In this document: positions 35,439 to 44,682 of the stretch, piece after piece | How the letters are laid out: each line of letters opens with the position of its first letter | How positions within the stretch are numbered: position 1 is the first letter of the stretch | DNA from: Chloroflexota bacterium | GTDB lineage: Bacteria; Chloroflexota; Limnocylindria; Limnocylindrales; CSP1-4 | Direction of reading: 5' to 3' | DNA length: 64,000 nt | Assembly: GCA_021802825.1 (NCBI GenBank) | Contig: JAJZRG010000013.1 | Span: forward strand, 1-64,000 | Position numbers and translations under genes: made by a program | Notes under the pieces: generated by a model | The model's database searches: none | Seen by the model: only the letters and a program-made list of their open reading frames with translations | Told to the model about the DNA's origin: nothing

Positions 35439-37867
35439 GCCTCGCCTCCCTTCGCGGAGCCGCTGCCGCCCGATGCCGCCTGGATGGCGCCCCACACCTT
35501 CTGGGCCGTGAACGGCATGTCGAGGTGGCGGATGCCGAGCGGGCTGAGGGCGTCGATGACCGCGTTGGCCACCGCCGCCGTGGACGCGATGCAGCCCGCC
35601 TCGCCGACGCCCTTGACGCCCAGCGGGTTGACGGGCGACGGCGTCACGGTCTCGTCGAGCTCGAAGCTGGGCAGCCACTCGGCGCGCGGCAGGGCGTAGT
35701 CGAGCAGCGACCCTGAGAGCAGCTGCCCGTCGTCGCCGTAGACCGCCTCCTCCCACAGCGCCTGGCCGATGCCCTGGGCGATGCCGCCGTGGAGCTGCCC
35801 GTCCACGATCATCGGGTTGATCTTCTTGCCCACGTCGTCCACCGCGACGTAGCGGACCAGCTCCACGTTGCCCGTCTCCTGGTCGATCTCGACGAACGCG
35901 ACGTGCGTGCCGAACGGGAACGTGCAGTTGGGCGTGTCGTGGTAGGCCGTCTCGTCGAGGTACGGCTCCATGCCCTCGGGCGTGTCGAACGCGAGGTCGA
36001 GCGCGAACGCGATCTCCTGGATCGTCTTCTTCTTGTCGGGCGAGCCCTTCACGCGGTACTCGGCCCCCTCGACCTCGATGTCCTCGACGTTGGCCTCGAG
36101 CATGTGGGCCGCGTACCGGCGCGCCTTCTCGCGGATCTTGGCGGCCGCCTTGAGCGCGGCGCCGGTCCCCACGTTGGACGTGCGCGAGCCGTAGGAGCCG
36201 TAGCCGAACGGGGTGCCCTGGGTGTCGCTGTGCTGGACGACGATGTCCTCCATCGGGATGCCCAGCTCGTGGCTGATGATCTGAGCGTAGGTGGTCTCGT
36301 GGCCCTGGCCCTGCGGCTGGGTGCCCATCGTGACCACGACCTTGCCCGTGAGGTGGACCTTGATGTTGGACGACTCCCACATCGCGGCGCCCCAGCCCTC
36401 GCCGACGGCGCCGATCCACTTGGACGGCGCCACGCCGCAGACCTCGATGTAGGTCGAGAGGCCGACGCCGAGGAGCTTGCCGCGCGATTTGGCCTCTGCC
36501 TTCTTCGCGGCGATGTCGGCGTAGCCCGCCATGGCCAGCGCCTTGTCCATCGCGGGCTCGTAGTTGCCCGAGTCGATGTACAGCTTGCTGCCGTTGACCG
36601 CGGTCAGGAGCCCGGACGGGTTGTCGTACGGGAAGCTGTCGGGCGGCAGGAAGTTGCGGCGCCGGACCTCGGCCGGGTCGATGCCCAGCTCGTCGGCGAC
36701 GAGGTCCATCGCCCGCTCCACCACGTAGGTGGCCTCCGGGCGGCCTGCGCCGCGGTAGGCGTCGACGAATGTGGTGTTCGTGTAGACGCCGGTGACCTCG
36801 CAGTGGACCGCGGGGATCTTGTAGGGGCCCGACAGGATGCGCCCGTAGAGGGTGGTCGGGATGCCTGGGCCGATGGTGGACAGGCGCCCGCCGAGGTTCG
36901 CGAGCGTCTTGACGCGGAGCCCCTTGACCATGCCGTCCTTGGTCGCCGCGACGTCCACGTAGGTGATGTGGTCGCGGCCGTGGATGGTGGAGCCGTAGCT
37001 CTCGCGCCGCTCCTCGACCCACTTGACCGGCCGCCCGCCGATGGCCTTGCTGGCGTGCAGCACGAGCGCCATGTCGGCGTAGCAGAAGATCTTCGAGCCG
37101 AAGGCGCCGCCCACGTCGGGGCTGATGCAGCGGATCTTCTGCTCGGGGACGCCCATCACGAACGCGGCCAGCAGCAGGCGCTGGATGTGCGGCGTCTGGC
37201 TCGACATCCAGATCGTGTACTCGTCGGTGCCCGGGTTGTACCAGCCGATGTCGCCCCGGACCTCCATCGGGTTGGGGATCAGGCGGTGGTTGACGAGCCG
37301 CTGGTGGACCGTCACCGCCGCGTTCGCGAACGCGGCGTCCGTGGCCTCCTTGTCGCCCACCTGCCAGTCGAACACGCGGTTGTTGGGCGCGTTCTCGTGG
37401 AGCTGCGGGGCGCCGTCGGCGATGGCCTTCTCCGCGTCGGTGACGGCGGGCAGCGGCTCCCAGTCCACGTCGATCAGCTCGAGCGCATCCTGCGCCTGGG
37501 CGGCCGTCTCGGCGACGACCGCCGCCACGCCCTCGCCGGTCCATTTCACGTCGTCGGTCGCGAGCGCCCGCGGCGTGTTGACGTTGTTCTGGATGCCCGA
37601 TGCGCCGCCGGCGGGCCACGCCATCGGCAGCGGGTTGTAGGCGATGTCGGCGCCCGTGAACACCGCCACCACGCCGGGCGCGGCCTTCGCCGCCGAGGTG
37701 TCGATCGAGCGGATCTTCGCGTGGGCGTACGGGCTGCGCAGGATGGCCATGTGGGTCATCGCGGGCAGCTTGATGTCGTCGAGGTAGCGGCCGTGGCCGG
37801 TGATGAAGCGCGGGTCCTCGACCCGCCTGACCGGCGCGCCGAGGACGTCGGTGGTCATCGTCGTCAT
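35435..37867 (-). CDS. coxL: Form II CO-dehydrogenase-like molybdenum subunit (CoxL-like)
   Basis: 810 residues. It shows the N-terminal xanthine-oxidase-like domain, then GGAFGSK (about 253-259), the active-site loop AYRGAGRPE (370-378), [11 protein letters not shown] and the C-terminal GVKGVGEAG with the catalytic Glu. AYRGAGR, and not AYXCSFR, places it in form II (BMS-type), whose ability to oxidise CO is disputed; other aromatic or aldehyde substrates are possible. It binds Mo-pterin cytosine dinucleotide and works with the small and FAD subunits. The start could also be ATG 37858. Confidence 0.9.
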   Translation of the reverse strand: MTTMTTDVLGAPVRRVEDPRFITGHGRYLDDIKLPAMTHMAILRSPYAHAKIRSIDTSAAKAAPGVVAVFTGADIAYNPLPMAWPAGGASGIQNNVNTPRALATDDVKWTGEGVAAVVAETAAQAQDALELIDVDWEPLPAVTDAEKAIADGAPQLHENAPNNRVFDWQVGDKEATDAAFANAAVTVHQRLVNHRLIPNPMEVRGDIGWYNPGTDEYTIWMSSQTPHIQRLLLAAFVMGVPEQKIRCISPDVGGAFGSKIFCYADMALVLHASKAIGGRPVKWVEERRESYGSTIHGRDHITYVDVAATKDGMVKGLRVKTLANLGGRLSTIGPGIPTTLYGRILSGPYKIPAVHCEVTGVYTNTTFVDAYRGAGRPEATYVVERAMDLVADELGIDPAEVRRRNFLPPDSFPYDNPSGLLTAVNGSKLYIDSGNYEPAMDKALAMAGYADIAAKKAEAKSRGKLLGVGLSTYIEVCGVAPSKWIGAVGEGWGAAMWESSNIKVHLTGKVVVTMGTQPQGQGHETTYAQIISHELGIPMEDIVVQHSDTQGTPFGYGSYGSRTSNVGTGAALKAAAKIREKARRYAAHMLEANVEDIEVEGAEYRVKGSPDKKKTIQEIAFALDLAFDTPEGMEPYLDETAYHDTPNCTFPFGTHVAFVEIDQETGNVELVRYVAVDDVGKKINPMIVDGQLHGGIAQGIGQALWEEAVYGDDGQLLSGSLLDYALPRAEWLPSFELDETVTPSPVNPLGVKGVGEAGCIASTAAVANAVIDALSPLGIRHLDMPFTAQKVWGAIQAASGGSGSAKGGEA

Positions 37868-37880
37868 CGTCGTCCTCCGG

Positions 37881-38381
<501 letters not shown>

Positions 38382-38636
38382 CAAGACGACCTCCTTCCGC
38401 CGATGTCGGCGTGGCCGCGGGTCCCGCCGCGGCAGCAAAGGGTGACGCTGATCGTCCGCCGGAGGGCCTCGGGCGACGCCCGCGGCTCGGCGGGTGGTGT
38501 GAGTCCGACGCGGCCAGGAGGCAGTGGCCCCGCAGCTGGGGAACACGGGCGCAGGCGCGGTAGGCCGATGGTGGCAGGGTGTCGCGCTGGGCGCAAGGGG
38601 GTGGCGTTCCGGGGGCGCCCGGTGGCGCCCGGGTGT

Positions 38637-38747
38637 GAGTCAGGTCAGACTCGACCGGGGCGTGTGCGTGCACGCCCCAACTCTGGTACCGGGCCCTTGC
38701 GCCGCCCGCTGTGCGCGTCACGCCCCCTGGCGAGTCTGACCTGACTC
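38637..38747. repeat. 111-bp paired-palindrome element, copy D1
   Basis: Left box GAGTCAGGTCAGACTC (38637-38652), right box GAGTCTGACCTGACTC (38732-38747). The right box is the exact reverse complement of the left, giving 16-bp perfect terminal inverted repeats. The interior is unrelated to the A-C copies, yet the outer length is again exactly 111 bp. Confidence 0.88.
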
Positions 38748-38748
38748 G

Positions 38749-38832
38749 AGGCGACGCGGGAGGCGACGCGGGATGCGTCGCGGGAGGCGACGCGGGAGGC
38801 GACGCGGGAGGCGACGCGGGAGCGTCGCGGCA
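38749..38832. repeat. 12-bp tandem repeat (AGGCGACGCGGG)
   Basis: About six copies of AGGCGACGCGGG in a row, one of them changed to ATGCGTCGCGGG. It starts directly after element D1. Confidence 0.9.
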
Positions 38833-38871
38833 GGTGCGGGCGGACGGTCCCGGCCCGGCTGCGTCACACCT

Positions 38872-38982
38872 GAGTCACGTCAGACTCGCCTGGCCGCGCT
38901 GGGCGCAGGGGCCACAGTTCGGCAGCGCCAATGATGCCGTCGACCGTGCGCTGGCGGCCGTCTCGCGAGTCCGACCTGACTC
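38872..38982. repeat. 111-bp paired-palindrome element, copy D2
   Basis: Left box GAGTCACGTCAGACTC, right box GAGTCCGACCTGACTC; the ends are inverted repeats at 14 of 16 positions. Outer length is 111 bp. It lies 124 bp upstream of the Xre-nuclease gene. Confidence 0.85.
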
Positions 38983-39106
38983 AGCGGAAGAGGGCGGGCA
39001 TCGAACGCGAGGCGCCGGCCGCGACGGTGACCCGAGACAGGTGGGGCCGAGACGCCCGTGAGAGGGCGATGATCGGCGCGTAAGTGGCGAGCAGTACAAC
39101 AACGCC

Positions 39107-39955
39107 ATGCACGCCCGAATCGACCTCAGGCATCCGGGGCTCGTCCCCGAGGTCGCGGCCGCCATCCGTGAGGCGCGCGCGCTTGCCGGCTGGTCGCAGC
39201 GCGAACTCGCGGCGCGATCGGAAACCTCGCAATCAACGGTCTCGCGGATCGAGCGGGGTGAGGCACGCGAGCCCGACCTCCTCGTGATCGAGCGAATCCT
39301 CACCGCCCTTGGAATCCGCGTCACGCTGGACATCTCCGGCAGGCACCTCGAGGACCGACGACGGCAATCCGACTTCGTCCACGGCGTGACTGCCGGCTTC
39401 ATCGGCCGTCGGTTCCGTCGCGACGGATGGCTGATCGCCAATGAGGTGCAGATCGGCGACAGGGCACCCCGCGGCTGGATCGACCTCCTCGCTTTTCGCG
39501 AGTCGGATGCCTCGCTCGTAGTGGAGGAGACGAAAAGCGGCATTCTCGATGCTGGCGGCCTGCTCCGACAGGTCGGCTTCTATCAGCGCGAGGCCGCGAA
39601 CGCCGCGCGCAGACTCGGCTGGCGCGCCGAGTGGACGACCGTCCTGGTCGTCGCCCTCGACACCGACGTCGTCGCCAGGACGATCCATGCCAATCGCGAC
39701 CTCCTCGCATCGGCCTTTCCGACCGCGCCACGTGCTCTCACCGCCTGGATCCAGGATCCTGGGAAGCCGAGGCCTCGCGGCTGGACACTGGCCACCGCCG
39801 ACCCTCGGGATCGCGGCGCGATCTGGCTCCGGTCGAGCGCGCTGGGCGAGAGGCGGCGGCCTGCGGCCTTCCTCGACTACGCCGACGCCGCGAACGCCCT
39901 GGCCGCTCGCGAACTTGTCAGGCACAACGCGAGGTCATTCCGCACAAGCCGTTGA
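39107..39955 (+). CDS. Xre-HTH fused to PD-(D/E)XK nuclease-like domain
   Basis: 282 residues. Residues about 15-70 (AIREARALAGWSQRELAARSETSQSTVSRIERGEA in sum) form an Xre helix-turn-helix. Residues about 95-215 look like a restriction-endonuclease fold: Glu113 in IANEVQIG, Asp126 in GWIDLLAF and Glu141-x-Lys143 in LVVEETKSG, followed by LLRQVGFYQREA. No partner gene adjoins it. It could be a self-regulating nuclease or defence gene. The mRNA is probably leaderless (TACAAC, 6 nt, ATG). It is bracketed by repeat elements D2 and E. Confidence 0.65.
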   Translation: MHARIDLRHPGLVPEVAAAIREARALAGWSQRELAARSETSQSTVSRIERGEAREPDLLVIERILTALGIRVTLDISGRHLEDRRRQSDFVHGVTAGFIGRRFRRDGWLIANEVQIGDRAPRGWIDLLAFRESDASLVVEETKSGILDAGGLLRQVGFYQREAANAARRLGWRAEWTTVLVVALDTDVVARTIHANRDLLASAFPTAPRALTAWIQDPGKPRPRGWTLATADPRDRGAIWLRSSALGERRRPAAFLDYADAANALAARELVRHNARSFRTSR

Positions 39956-40268
39956 CCGCGGCAGTCGCTCGCGCCCCCGCGTCCGGGCCCCGCAGGCTGG
40001 GTCGCCCGCGCCCCCGCGGCCGGATCCAGGCTGAGTCGCGTGAGGGTCGGATTCGGGCGACCTGTGCAGGGCCTCCGGCGCGAAGGGGCACACTGGGCTG
40101 TGGCGGGTGCGGGCGCCGCGCCTTCGCGAGTCTGGCGTGACTCGCGGCCCCCGGCCGCGGCCGGCGCGGGGGCGGCACGGGAAGCGGAACGGGCGAGGGA
40201 CGGGCGCGGAACGGGCGAGGGACGGGCGCGGCACGGGTGAAGGCCGGGCGCGCAGACGCCACTCAGCC
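39956..40268. other. Gene-free stretch with element E
   Basis: 313 bp holding element copy E (40033-40143) and a short run of GGGACGGGCGCGGAACGGGCGA-type direct repeats (about 40192-40240), described here only by its period of about 20 bp. No gene is supported. Confidence 0.7.
40033..40143. repeat. 111-bp paired-palindrome element, copy E
   Basis: Left box GAGTCGCGTGAGGGTC (inner half changed to GGGTC), right box GAGTCTGGCGTGACTC. The right box matches the reverse complement of the B-type left box at 15 of 16 positions. Outer length is exactly 111 bp. It lies 77 bp downstream of the Xre-nuclease gene. Confidence 0.8.
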
Positions 40269-41369
40269 TCAGTCGCGCTCTCGGTTCGCCTGGCGGGCCT
40301 GCCGACGGCGGGCAGCACGGTTGCTGGTCGCCGGGATGGGCCGGGCGTCGCGGATCGTGCGGGCGTCGAGGCCCGCCTCGACCGCATCGGCGAGGGGCAT
40401 CGCGGCGAACTTGGCGGCCTGGGCGAGCTGCCGGATGGCCATCCTCGCCGCCTCGGGGGTTCGGTCCGCCAGGCGCGTGGCATTGGTCAGCCCGACCCTC
40501 GCGAGCCCGCGGCCGTTGGCCGACGCGGCGTACTGCGAGGCCCACACCATCTCGGGCGCGCGATCGACCTCCAGGCCGGACTCGGGGACGGCCAGCGCGG
40601 CGCAGACGATGCCCCGGTCGCCGGGCGTCTCGCGGACCAGCTGCCAGTTGTCCGGACCCGCGATCAGGTCCACCAGCAGCGACTGCCAGGGGGCCTCGAA
40701 GATGGCCGCCGCGCCGACCTCGTGGGCCGAGCCGCCGGTGATCGCGAGCATCGCGTGGATCCCCCCCGTGCGCTCGAGCAGGACGGTGCTCGCGTTCGAC
40801 AGCAGCACCCGCTCCGAGGCGTTGCCTCCGATCGAGACGGCGTCGGGCTCCTCGACCACGATGACGCGGCAGCCGGCCGCCACGAGCGCCTCGACCTCAT
40901 CGGCCAGCGAGTGCGCGATCGACAGCGTGACGTCGAACTTCGCGGCGTTGAGCTCGGCGGCGCTCGGGGGCTCCTCGCCGGCTTCGCGGGCCCGGCGGAG
41001 GGCGTCCTCAATGGAACGGCGACCCAGCGTGTACGGGCCGGGCAGCGCCTGGGCGACGGTGGTCCCCTCCGGCGCGACGGCCGTCGCAGCCTTCCACGCG
41101 CCGACCAGCGGGCGCTCCGCCTCGAAGCGGCGCTCGAACAGGGCGAGCCGCACGGCTTCGGTGAGGCTCGGCCACCGGACCTGGCCGTCGGTCAGCAGGT
41201 CCATGCCGGCCTCGGCCTGGGCTGCGAGCACCTCGGCGACGAGCTGGTTCGTGGCACGCTCGAGCGCCTCGGCATCGGCCCGCCCCGCGGCCACGTCGGC
41301 CTCGAGCGCAGCCAGATCGATCCCGTCGGAGGTGACGCGGGGCCAGGCCCCTTGCAGCATGGCGAACAT
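40269..41369 (-). CDS. UROD/MetE-like TIM-barrel protein
   Basis: 366 residues with the look of the C-terminal catalytic barrel of cobalamin-independent methionine synthase (AGMDLLTDGQVRWPSL, LPGPYTLGRRSIEDALRRA, CRVIVVEEPDAVSI, RGLARVGLTNATRL). The zinc-binding His-x-Cys and Cys of true MetE are not seen (the equivalent region reads GGSAHEVG), and there is no N-terminal barrel. It is therefore a member of the UROD/MetE-like superfamily with unknown substrate. A TAGGAT box ends 8 nt before ATG. Confidence 0.7.
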   Translation of the reverse strand: MFAMLQGAWPRVTSDGIDLAALEADVAAGRADAEALERATNQLVAEVLAAQAEAGMDLLTDGQVRWPSLTEAVRLALFERRFEAERPLVGAWKAATAVAPEGTTVAQALPGPYTLGRRSIEDALRRAREAGEEPPSAAELNAAKFDVTLSIAHSLADEVEALVAAGCRVIVVEEPDAVSIGGNASERVLLSNASTVLLERTGGIHAMLAITGGSAHEVGAAAIFEAPWQSLLVDLIAGPDNWQLVRETPGDRGIVCAALAVPESGLEVDRAPEMVWASQYAASANGRGLARVGLTNATRLADRTPEAARMAIRQLAQAAKFAAMPLADAVEAGLDARTIRDARPIPATSNRAARRRQARQANRERD

Positions 41370-41470
41370 GGCCCTAGATCCTACCGTCTGGCCGGCGCGC
41401 GCCGGACGTCAGCCCGCGGGCGAGACCGACGATGCGCGACAACGCGCAACGATGCGCTGACAGCTCGCGG

Positions 41471-42697
41471 CTATCGCCAGGCCTGGACGCCCATGCCCCA
41501 CAGCAGCCAGAACCCGGCCAGCATGCCGACCAGCCCCGCGACCTGGACCGCCGCCATCGCGGGCGACCCGACGATGGGCACGGCCGTGCCGGGCTGCGGG
41601 CCCGGGCGCACCCACAGCGAGCGCAGCGTGGGCACCGCCGTGGGCCGGAAGAGCACGCCGAGCCAGATGCCGGTCAGCAGCCCGCCGACATGCGCCCAGT
41701 TGTCGATGCCCGCCACCGAGAGCCCGAACATGAGGTTGAGCGCGATGATCGCAACGAGGTTGACGAGCAGGCCGCGGCCGACCTCGCCGAGTGCGGGCCG
41801 GTGGACGTAGAGCGCGGCGACGAGCACGCCGATCAGCCCGAAGAGCGCGCCCGAGGCGCCGACCGCGTAGGGCGACGAGGTCGCGGGGTCTGACATCGCG
41901 AAGCTGAGCAGCGAGGCGCCGACGGCCGTCACGACGTAGAACGTGAGCATCCGCCAGGGGCCGTAGAGCCGCTCGACGAACGGGCCGAACAGCCACAGCC
42001 CGTACATGTTGAGCACGAGGTGGAACGGGTTCTCCGCGAGCGGCGCATGCACGAGCACAACGGTGAGCAGGCGATACAGCTCCCCATGGGCGATGGCGAC
42101 CTTGTCCATCTCGAGCGCCTGCAGCAGCTGGCTGCCGTCCGGCCCGCCGATATCCGCCACGAGCGAGACGACGGAGGTCACCGCGATGATGGCCAGCGTC
42201 ATCGTCACCGCCGAGCCGCCCCGGGCCCGCGAGAAGTAGCGCCCGGCGCCCCGCTTGTCGCCCAGCTCCTTGCTCAGCCAGCCGAGCCGTGATGCGATCT
42301 CGGCCCTGTCCTCGCGCGGCGCCAGCCGGTCCGCCTGCCGGTACGCCTCAGCCGCCCCGGCCAGGTCGCCGCTGCGCACGCGGGCGCCCGCGATCTCGCG
42401 CCACGCGGGGTAGGTCGCGGGGGTGGCCGGCAGCCGCGTCACCTCCTGCCAGGCGCCCATCGCGGCGTTCTCGTCGTCGAGCCGGTGCATCGCCTGCCCG
42501 AACCCCAGCAGGGCCGCCGCGGTGACGCTGTGGTCGTCGAAGCCGACGACCCGCTGGTAGAGCCGCGCCGCGTCAACGAACCGCGACTGGTCCATGAGCT
42601 CCGCCGCGTGGTCGAGCGCGGCGAGGGCCGCGGCCCTCGTGAGCGGCCCATCGTGGGCCAGCGTGCCGTGGTAGTCGAAGGAGGGCGGCTGGGTCAC
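41471..42697 (-). CDS. Rhomboid-family intramembrane protease with TPR-like N-terminus
   Basis: 408 residues. Residues 15-150 form helical TPR-like repeats (AAALAALDHAAELMDQ, LAGAAEAYRQADRLAP). Residues 165-400 are a rhomboid domain with six or more membrane segments: the HLVLNMYGLWLFG start, catalytic Ser282 in GASGALFG and His336 in NWAHVGG. It is predicted to cleave membrane-protein substrates. The start is GTG 42697, with TACAGT ending 6 nt upstream, which argues against the longer frame and for a leaderless mRNA. Confidence 0.87.
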   Translation of the reverse strand: MTQPPSFDYHGTLAHDGPLTRAAALAALDHAAELMDQSRFVDAARLYQRVVGFDDHSVTAAALLGFGQAMHRLDDENAAMGAWQEVTRLPATPATYPAWREIAGARVRSGDLAGAAEAYRQADRLAPREDRAEIASRLGWLSKELGDKRGAGRYFSRARGGSAVTMTLAIIAVTSVVSLVADIGGPDGSQLLQALEMDKVAIAHGELYRLLTVVLVHAPLAENPFHLVLNMYGLWLFGPFVERLYGPWRMLTFYVVTAVGASLLSFAMSDPATSSPYAVGASGALFGLIGVLVAALYVHRPALGEVGRGLLVNLVAIIALNLMFGLSVAGIDNWAHVGGLLTGIWLGVLFRPTAVPTLRSLWVRPGPQPGTAVPIVGSPAMAAVQVAGLVGMLAGFWLLWGMGVQAWR

Positions 42698-43008
42698 GCC
42701 CCGACTGTACACGGACCAGACGTGGTGGTCCCAATCCCGGCCGGCAGATTGGCCGCCATGCTCGACGCCTGCGCCGTCCGCCCGCTCGCTACTCGGCGCC
42801 TGCGCCGTGCGCCCGATCGCCAACAGCGAGCGCAACGAGGGGCCGGGACTGCTGCTCCCAGCGGCCAAGCAGGACGCCGGTCCGCCGCCGGGCGTCGTCG
42901 TGCCGGGAGGCGGCCTGGTGGCCCCCTGAACCTCGGCCTCGCGCGCGATGGGCGCAGCCGTGGCGCGCGGGAGCTCGCGGCCCGCGGGCCATCTCGCTGC
43001 CGCCCGTC
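42698..43008. other. Gene-free stretch between rhomboid and PfkB-like genes
   Basis: 311 bp. The leaderless promoter of the rhomboid gene is at the left end. Two related segments (CTCGACGCCTGCGCCGTCCG and CTCGGCGCCTGCGCCGTGCG, about 42762 and 42793) look like a small direct duplication. Nothing else is recognised. Confidence 0.6.
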
Positions 43009-43698
43009 CTATTGGGGCGTCGCGGACTCCCAGCCGGTCGCGCCCTGGGCAGCGGCGAAGGCCGAGGCCGGGTCGGCTCCCCCGTCGAGCGCGGCCGCGT
43101 AGGCGCCGACCAGCGCGTCGAACGCGCCCCCGTCGTCGCGGCTCGGCGCCGCGAGCACCGTGGCGTCCTCGGGCAGCCCCGCCGGCACGGATCGCGACGC
43201 GAGGCCCACCGGTCGCACCAGCACGACGAGGCGGGTGCCGGCGAACTGGCCGGCCTCCACGGCGGCCGCCATCACGTCGGACGGGACGTCTTCGGTGACC
43301 ACCAGCACGCCCGAGGGCGCGAGGTAGCGCATCCCGAGGTCAACGTCGGCGCCCTCGAGCCGTGGCCCGTCGGGACTGCCGGCGGGTCCATCGGCTGCGG
43401 CGCCCGCAGCCTCCGTCTCGGCGAAGGGCGAGGGGTCCTGTTCGTCGGGCGACGCGTCCGGCGCCGGCGCCAGGATGGGCGTGGGCCGGACGGGGTCGCG
43501 GAGCACGGCGGCGTGGCCGACCCCGGCTCGGGACAGCGCGATCAGGAGCGCCTCGCCCGGGGCGTCCTCTCCCACGCGGCTGACGAGCTCGACGCGGGCT
43601 CCGCGGCCGGCCGCGGCCAGGGCGACCCCACAGGCCCGCCCAGCAGGCGCAGCCGCTGGCGCGGGGCGCCAGGCCAGGCTACCGACGATGACGATCAT
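43009..43698 (-). CDS. PfkB/ribokinase-like protein, degenerate
   Basis: 229 residues, shorter than the usual 300 or so of PfkB kinases. It begins MIVIVGSLAWRP and has AGRACGVALAAAGRGARVELVSRVGEDAPGEALLIALSRAGV, the N-terminal lid and core of the family. Towards the end GAFDALVGAYAAALDGG replaces the signature GAGDxFxxG, so the catalytic Asp and anion-hole glycines are not in place. An acidic insertion (about 80-110) is unusual. It may be a non-catalytic relative or bind a ligand only. Confidence 0.65.
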   Translation of the reverse strand: MIVIVGSLAWRPAPAAAPAGRACGVALAAAGRGARVELVSRVGEDAPGEALLIALSRAGVGHAAVLRDPVRPTPILAPAPDASPDEQDPSPFAETEAAGAAADGPAGSPDGPRLEGADVDLGMRYLAPSGVLVVTEDVPSDVMAAAVEAGQFAGTRLVVLVRPVGLASRSVPAGLPEDATVLAAPSRDDGGAFDALVGAYAAALDGGADPASAFAAAQGATGWESATPQ

Positions 43699-43740
43699 GC
43701 CGTCAGGCTACACCGCGTCCAGCGACCGGCGGTCGATCCC

Positions 43741-43845
43741 CCGTCAACCCGTGGCTGGGCGACTCAGGGCTGCTCCACCATCCGGGCGGGCGACTGCGGG
43801 ACGTTCTCGACCGTCAACCCGTGGCTGGGCGGCTCAGTGCTGCTC
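43741..43845. repeat. 35-bp direct repeat duplicating a gene tail
   Basis: Positions 43741-43775 and 43811-43845 match at 33 of 35 bases. The right copy includes the last codons and stop of the Pro/Ser-rich membrane protein gene (minus strand, stop at 43834); the left copy lies downstream of the stop. Confidence 0.85.
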
Positions 43846-44682
43846 GGGGGTCGGCGACGCGGTGTGCGACTCGGAGGGCGGCTCCGTTGGCGAGGGCTCC
43901 CCGCCATCCTCGCTCGGGTCCGGTGTGGCGGTCGGCGTCGGCATGCTGGTGGGCCGCGGCGTGGCGGGGTTCGAGCCCCCCGAGCCCCCCGAGCCTCCCG
44001 AGCCTCCCGGCGTCGCCGAGCCGGTCAAGCCGGAGCCGCCGCCGCCATGGGTCTGTGTCGCCTGGGGGTTGTCGTCCCTGGGGGACTCGGACGCCCCGGA
44101 GGGGTCTGGGCTCTCCGAGGACTCGGGCTTGCCGCTGGCCTCTGGCGCCATCGAGCTGTCCACGGGCCCGTTGGTCTCGGAGGGCGCGGGCGAGTCGCCC
44201 GGCTCCCCTGAGGACGTCGGCGTGGGCGTCACGAGCTGCGTGGGCGTGGTGGTTGGCCCCGGGCTGCTGTTCTGCGCGTTGAACGCGCCGAGCGCGCCGG
44301 CGGTCCCGGCCGCAGCCGCCCCGATCGTGAGGCTGCTCACGAGCACGAGGCTGATTGCCTGGAGCCGCGCCATGGCCGGGAAGCCGCGGCCGAAGGTGAT
44401 GCGGGCCGCGTCACCCACGGACGCCACCAGACCCAGCAGCGACAGTCGTCGGATGGCGGACCTCGCCGCCACCACGGGTGCGGGCGTGGGCTCGCTGGCG
44501 ATGGCTGCCATCACCCGGTCCGCGAAGTCCGGGCTCGGCCCCACCGTCTCGCGGTCCGCGAGCGCCTCGAGCTGCCGGGCCAGCCGCGCGTCGTCGGCGA
44601 TCTCCTCGGCGGGGAGATCCAGCCCGCCAAGCTCAGCGCTCGAGAACGGGTTCGGGTTCTGGCCGGGATAGCGGGGGCTCAT
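43834..44682 (-). CDS. Membrane protein, probable anti-sigma factor
   Basis: 282 residues. The cytoplasmic N-terminal part (about 1-80; PAEEIADDARLARQLEALADRETVGPSPDFADRVMAAI) is helical. One membrane segment follows (about 110-130), then a long Pro/Ser/Gly-rich outside tail with low-complexity runs (GGSGGSGGSGGS). The four-base overlap with the ECF sigma gene (ATGA) and this topology are typical of anti-sigma factors, although no zinc-binding HxxxCxxC is present. Confidence 0.65.
   Translation of the reverse strand: MSPRYPGQNPNPFSSAELGGLDLPAEEIADDARLARQLEALADRETVGPSPDFADRVMAAIASEPTPAPVVAARSAIRRLSLLGLVASVGDAARITFGRGFPAMARLQAISLVLVSSLTIGAAAAGTAGALGAFNAQNSSPGPTTTPTQLVTPTPTSSGEPGDSPAPSETNGPVDSSMAPEASGKPESSESPDPSGASESPRDDNPQATQTHGGGGSGLTGSATPGGSGGSGGSGGSNPATPRPTSMPTPTATPDPSEDGGEPSPTEPPSESHTASPTPEQH

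Larger units (their letters stand above)
38382..39106. other. Gene-free repeat-rich region upstream of coxS
   Basis: 725 bp with no supported gene. It contains two diverged 111-bp elements (D1, D2), a 12-bp tandem repeat between them, and a lone GAGTCCGACGC half-box at 38501-38511 whose partner is decayed. The leaderless promoter of the Xre-nuclease gene (TACAAC, 6 nt before ATG 39107) is at the right end. Confidence 0.7.

Noticed and set aside
33423-35699. Very long open frame on the plus strand opposite the molybdopterin and cox genes
   Set aside because: Antisense shadow of clear conserved genes; composition is Arg/Gly/Asp-rich with no domain.
34578-37619. 1013-codon minus-strand frame spanning coxM and most of coxL
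   Set aside because: Only its 3' part (from ATG 35438) is the real coxM; the rest is out of frame with coxL.
38501-38516. An eleventh 111-bp element near 38.5 kb
   Set aside because: GAGTC-N6 is present but the following half-box is GGCCA, and no partner box lies 95 bp to either side.
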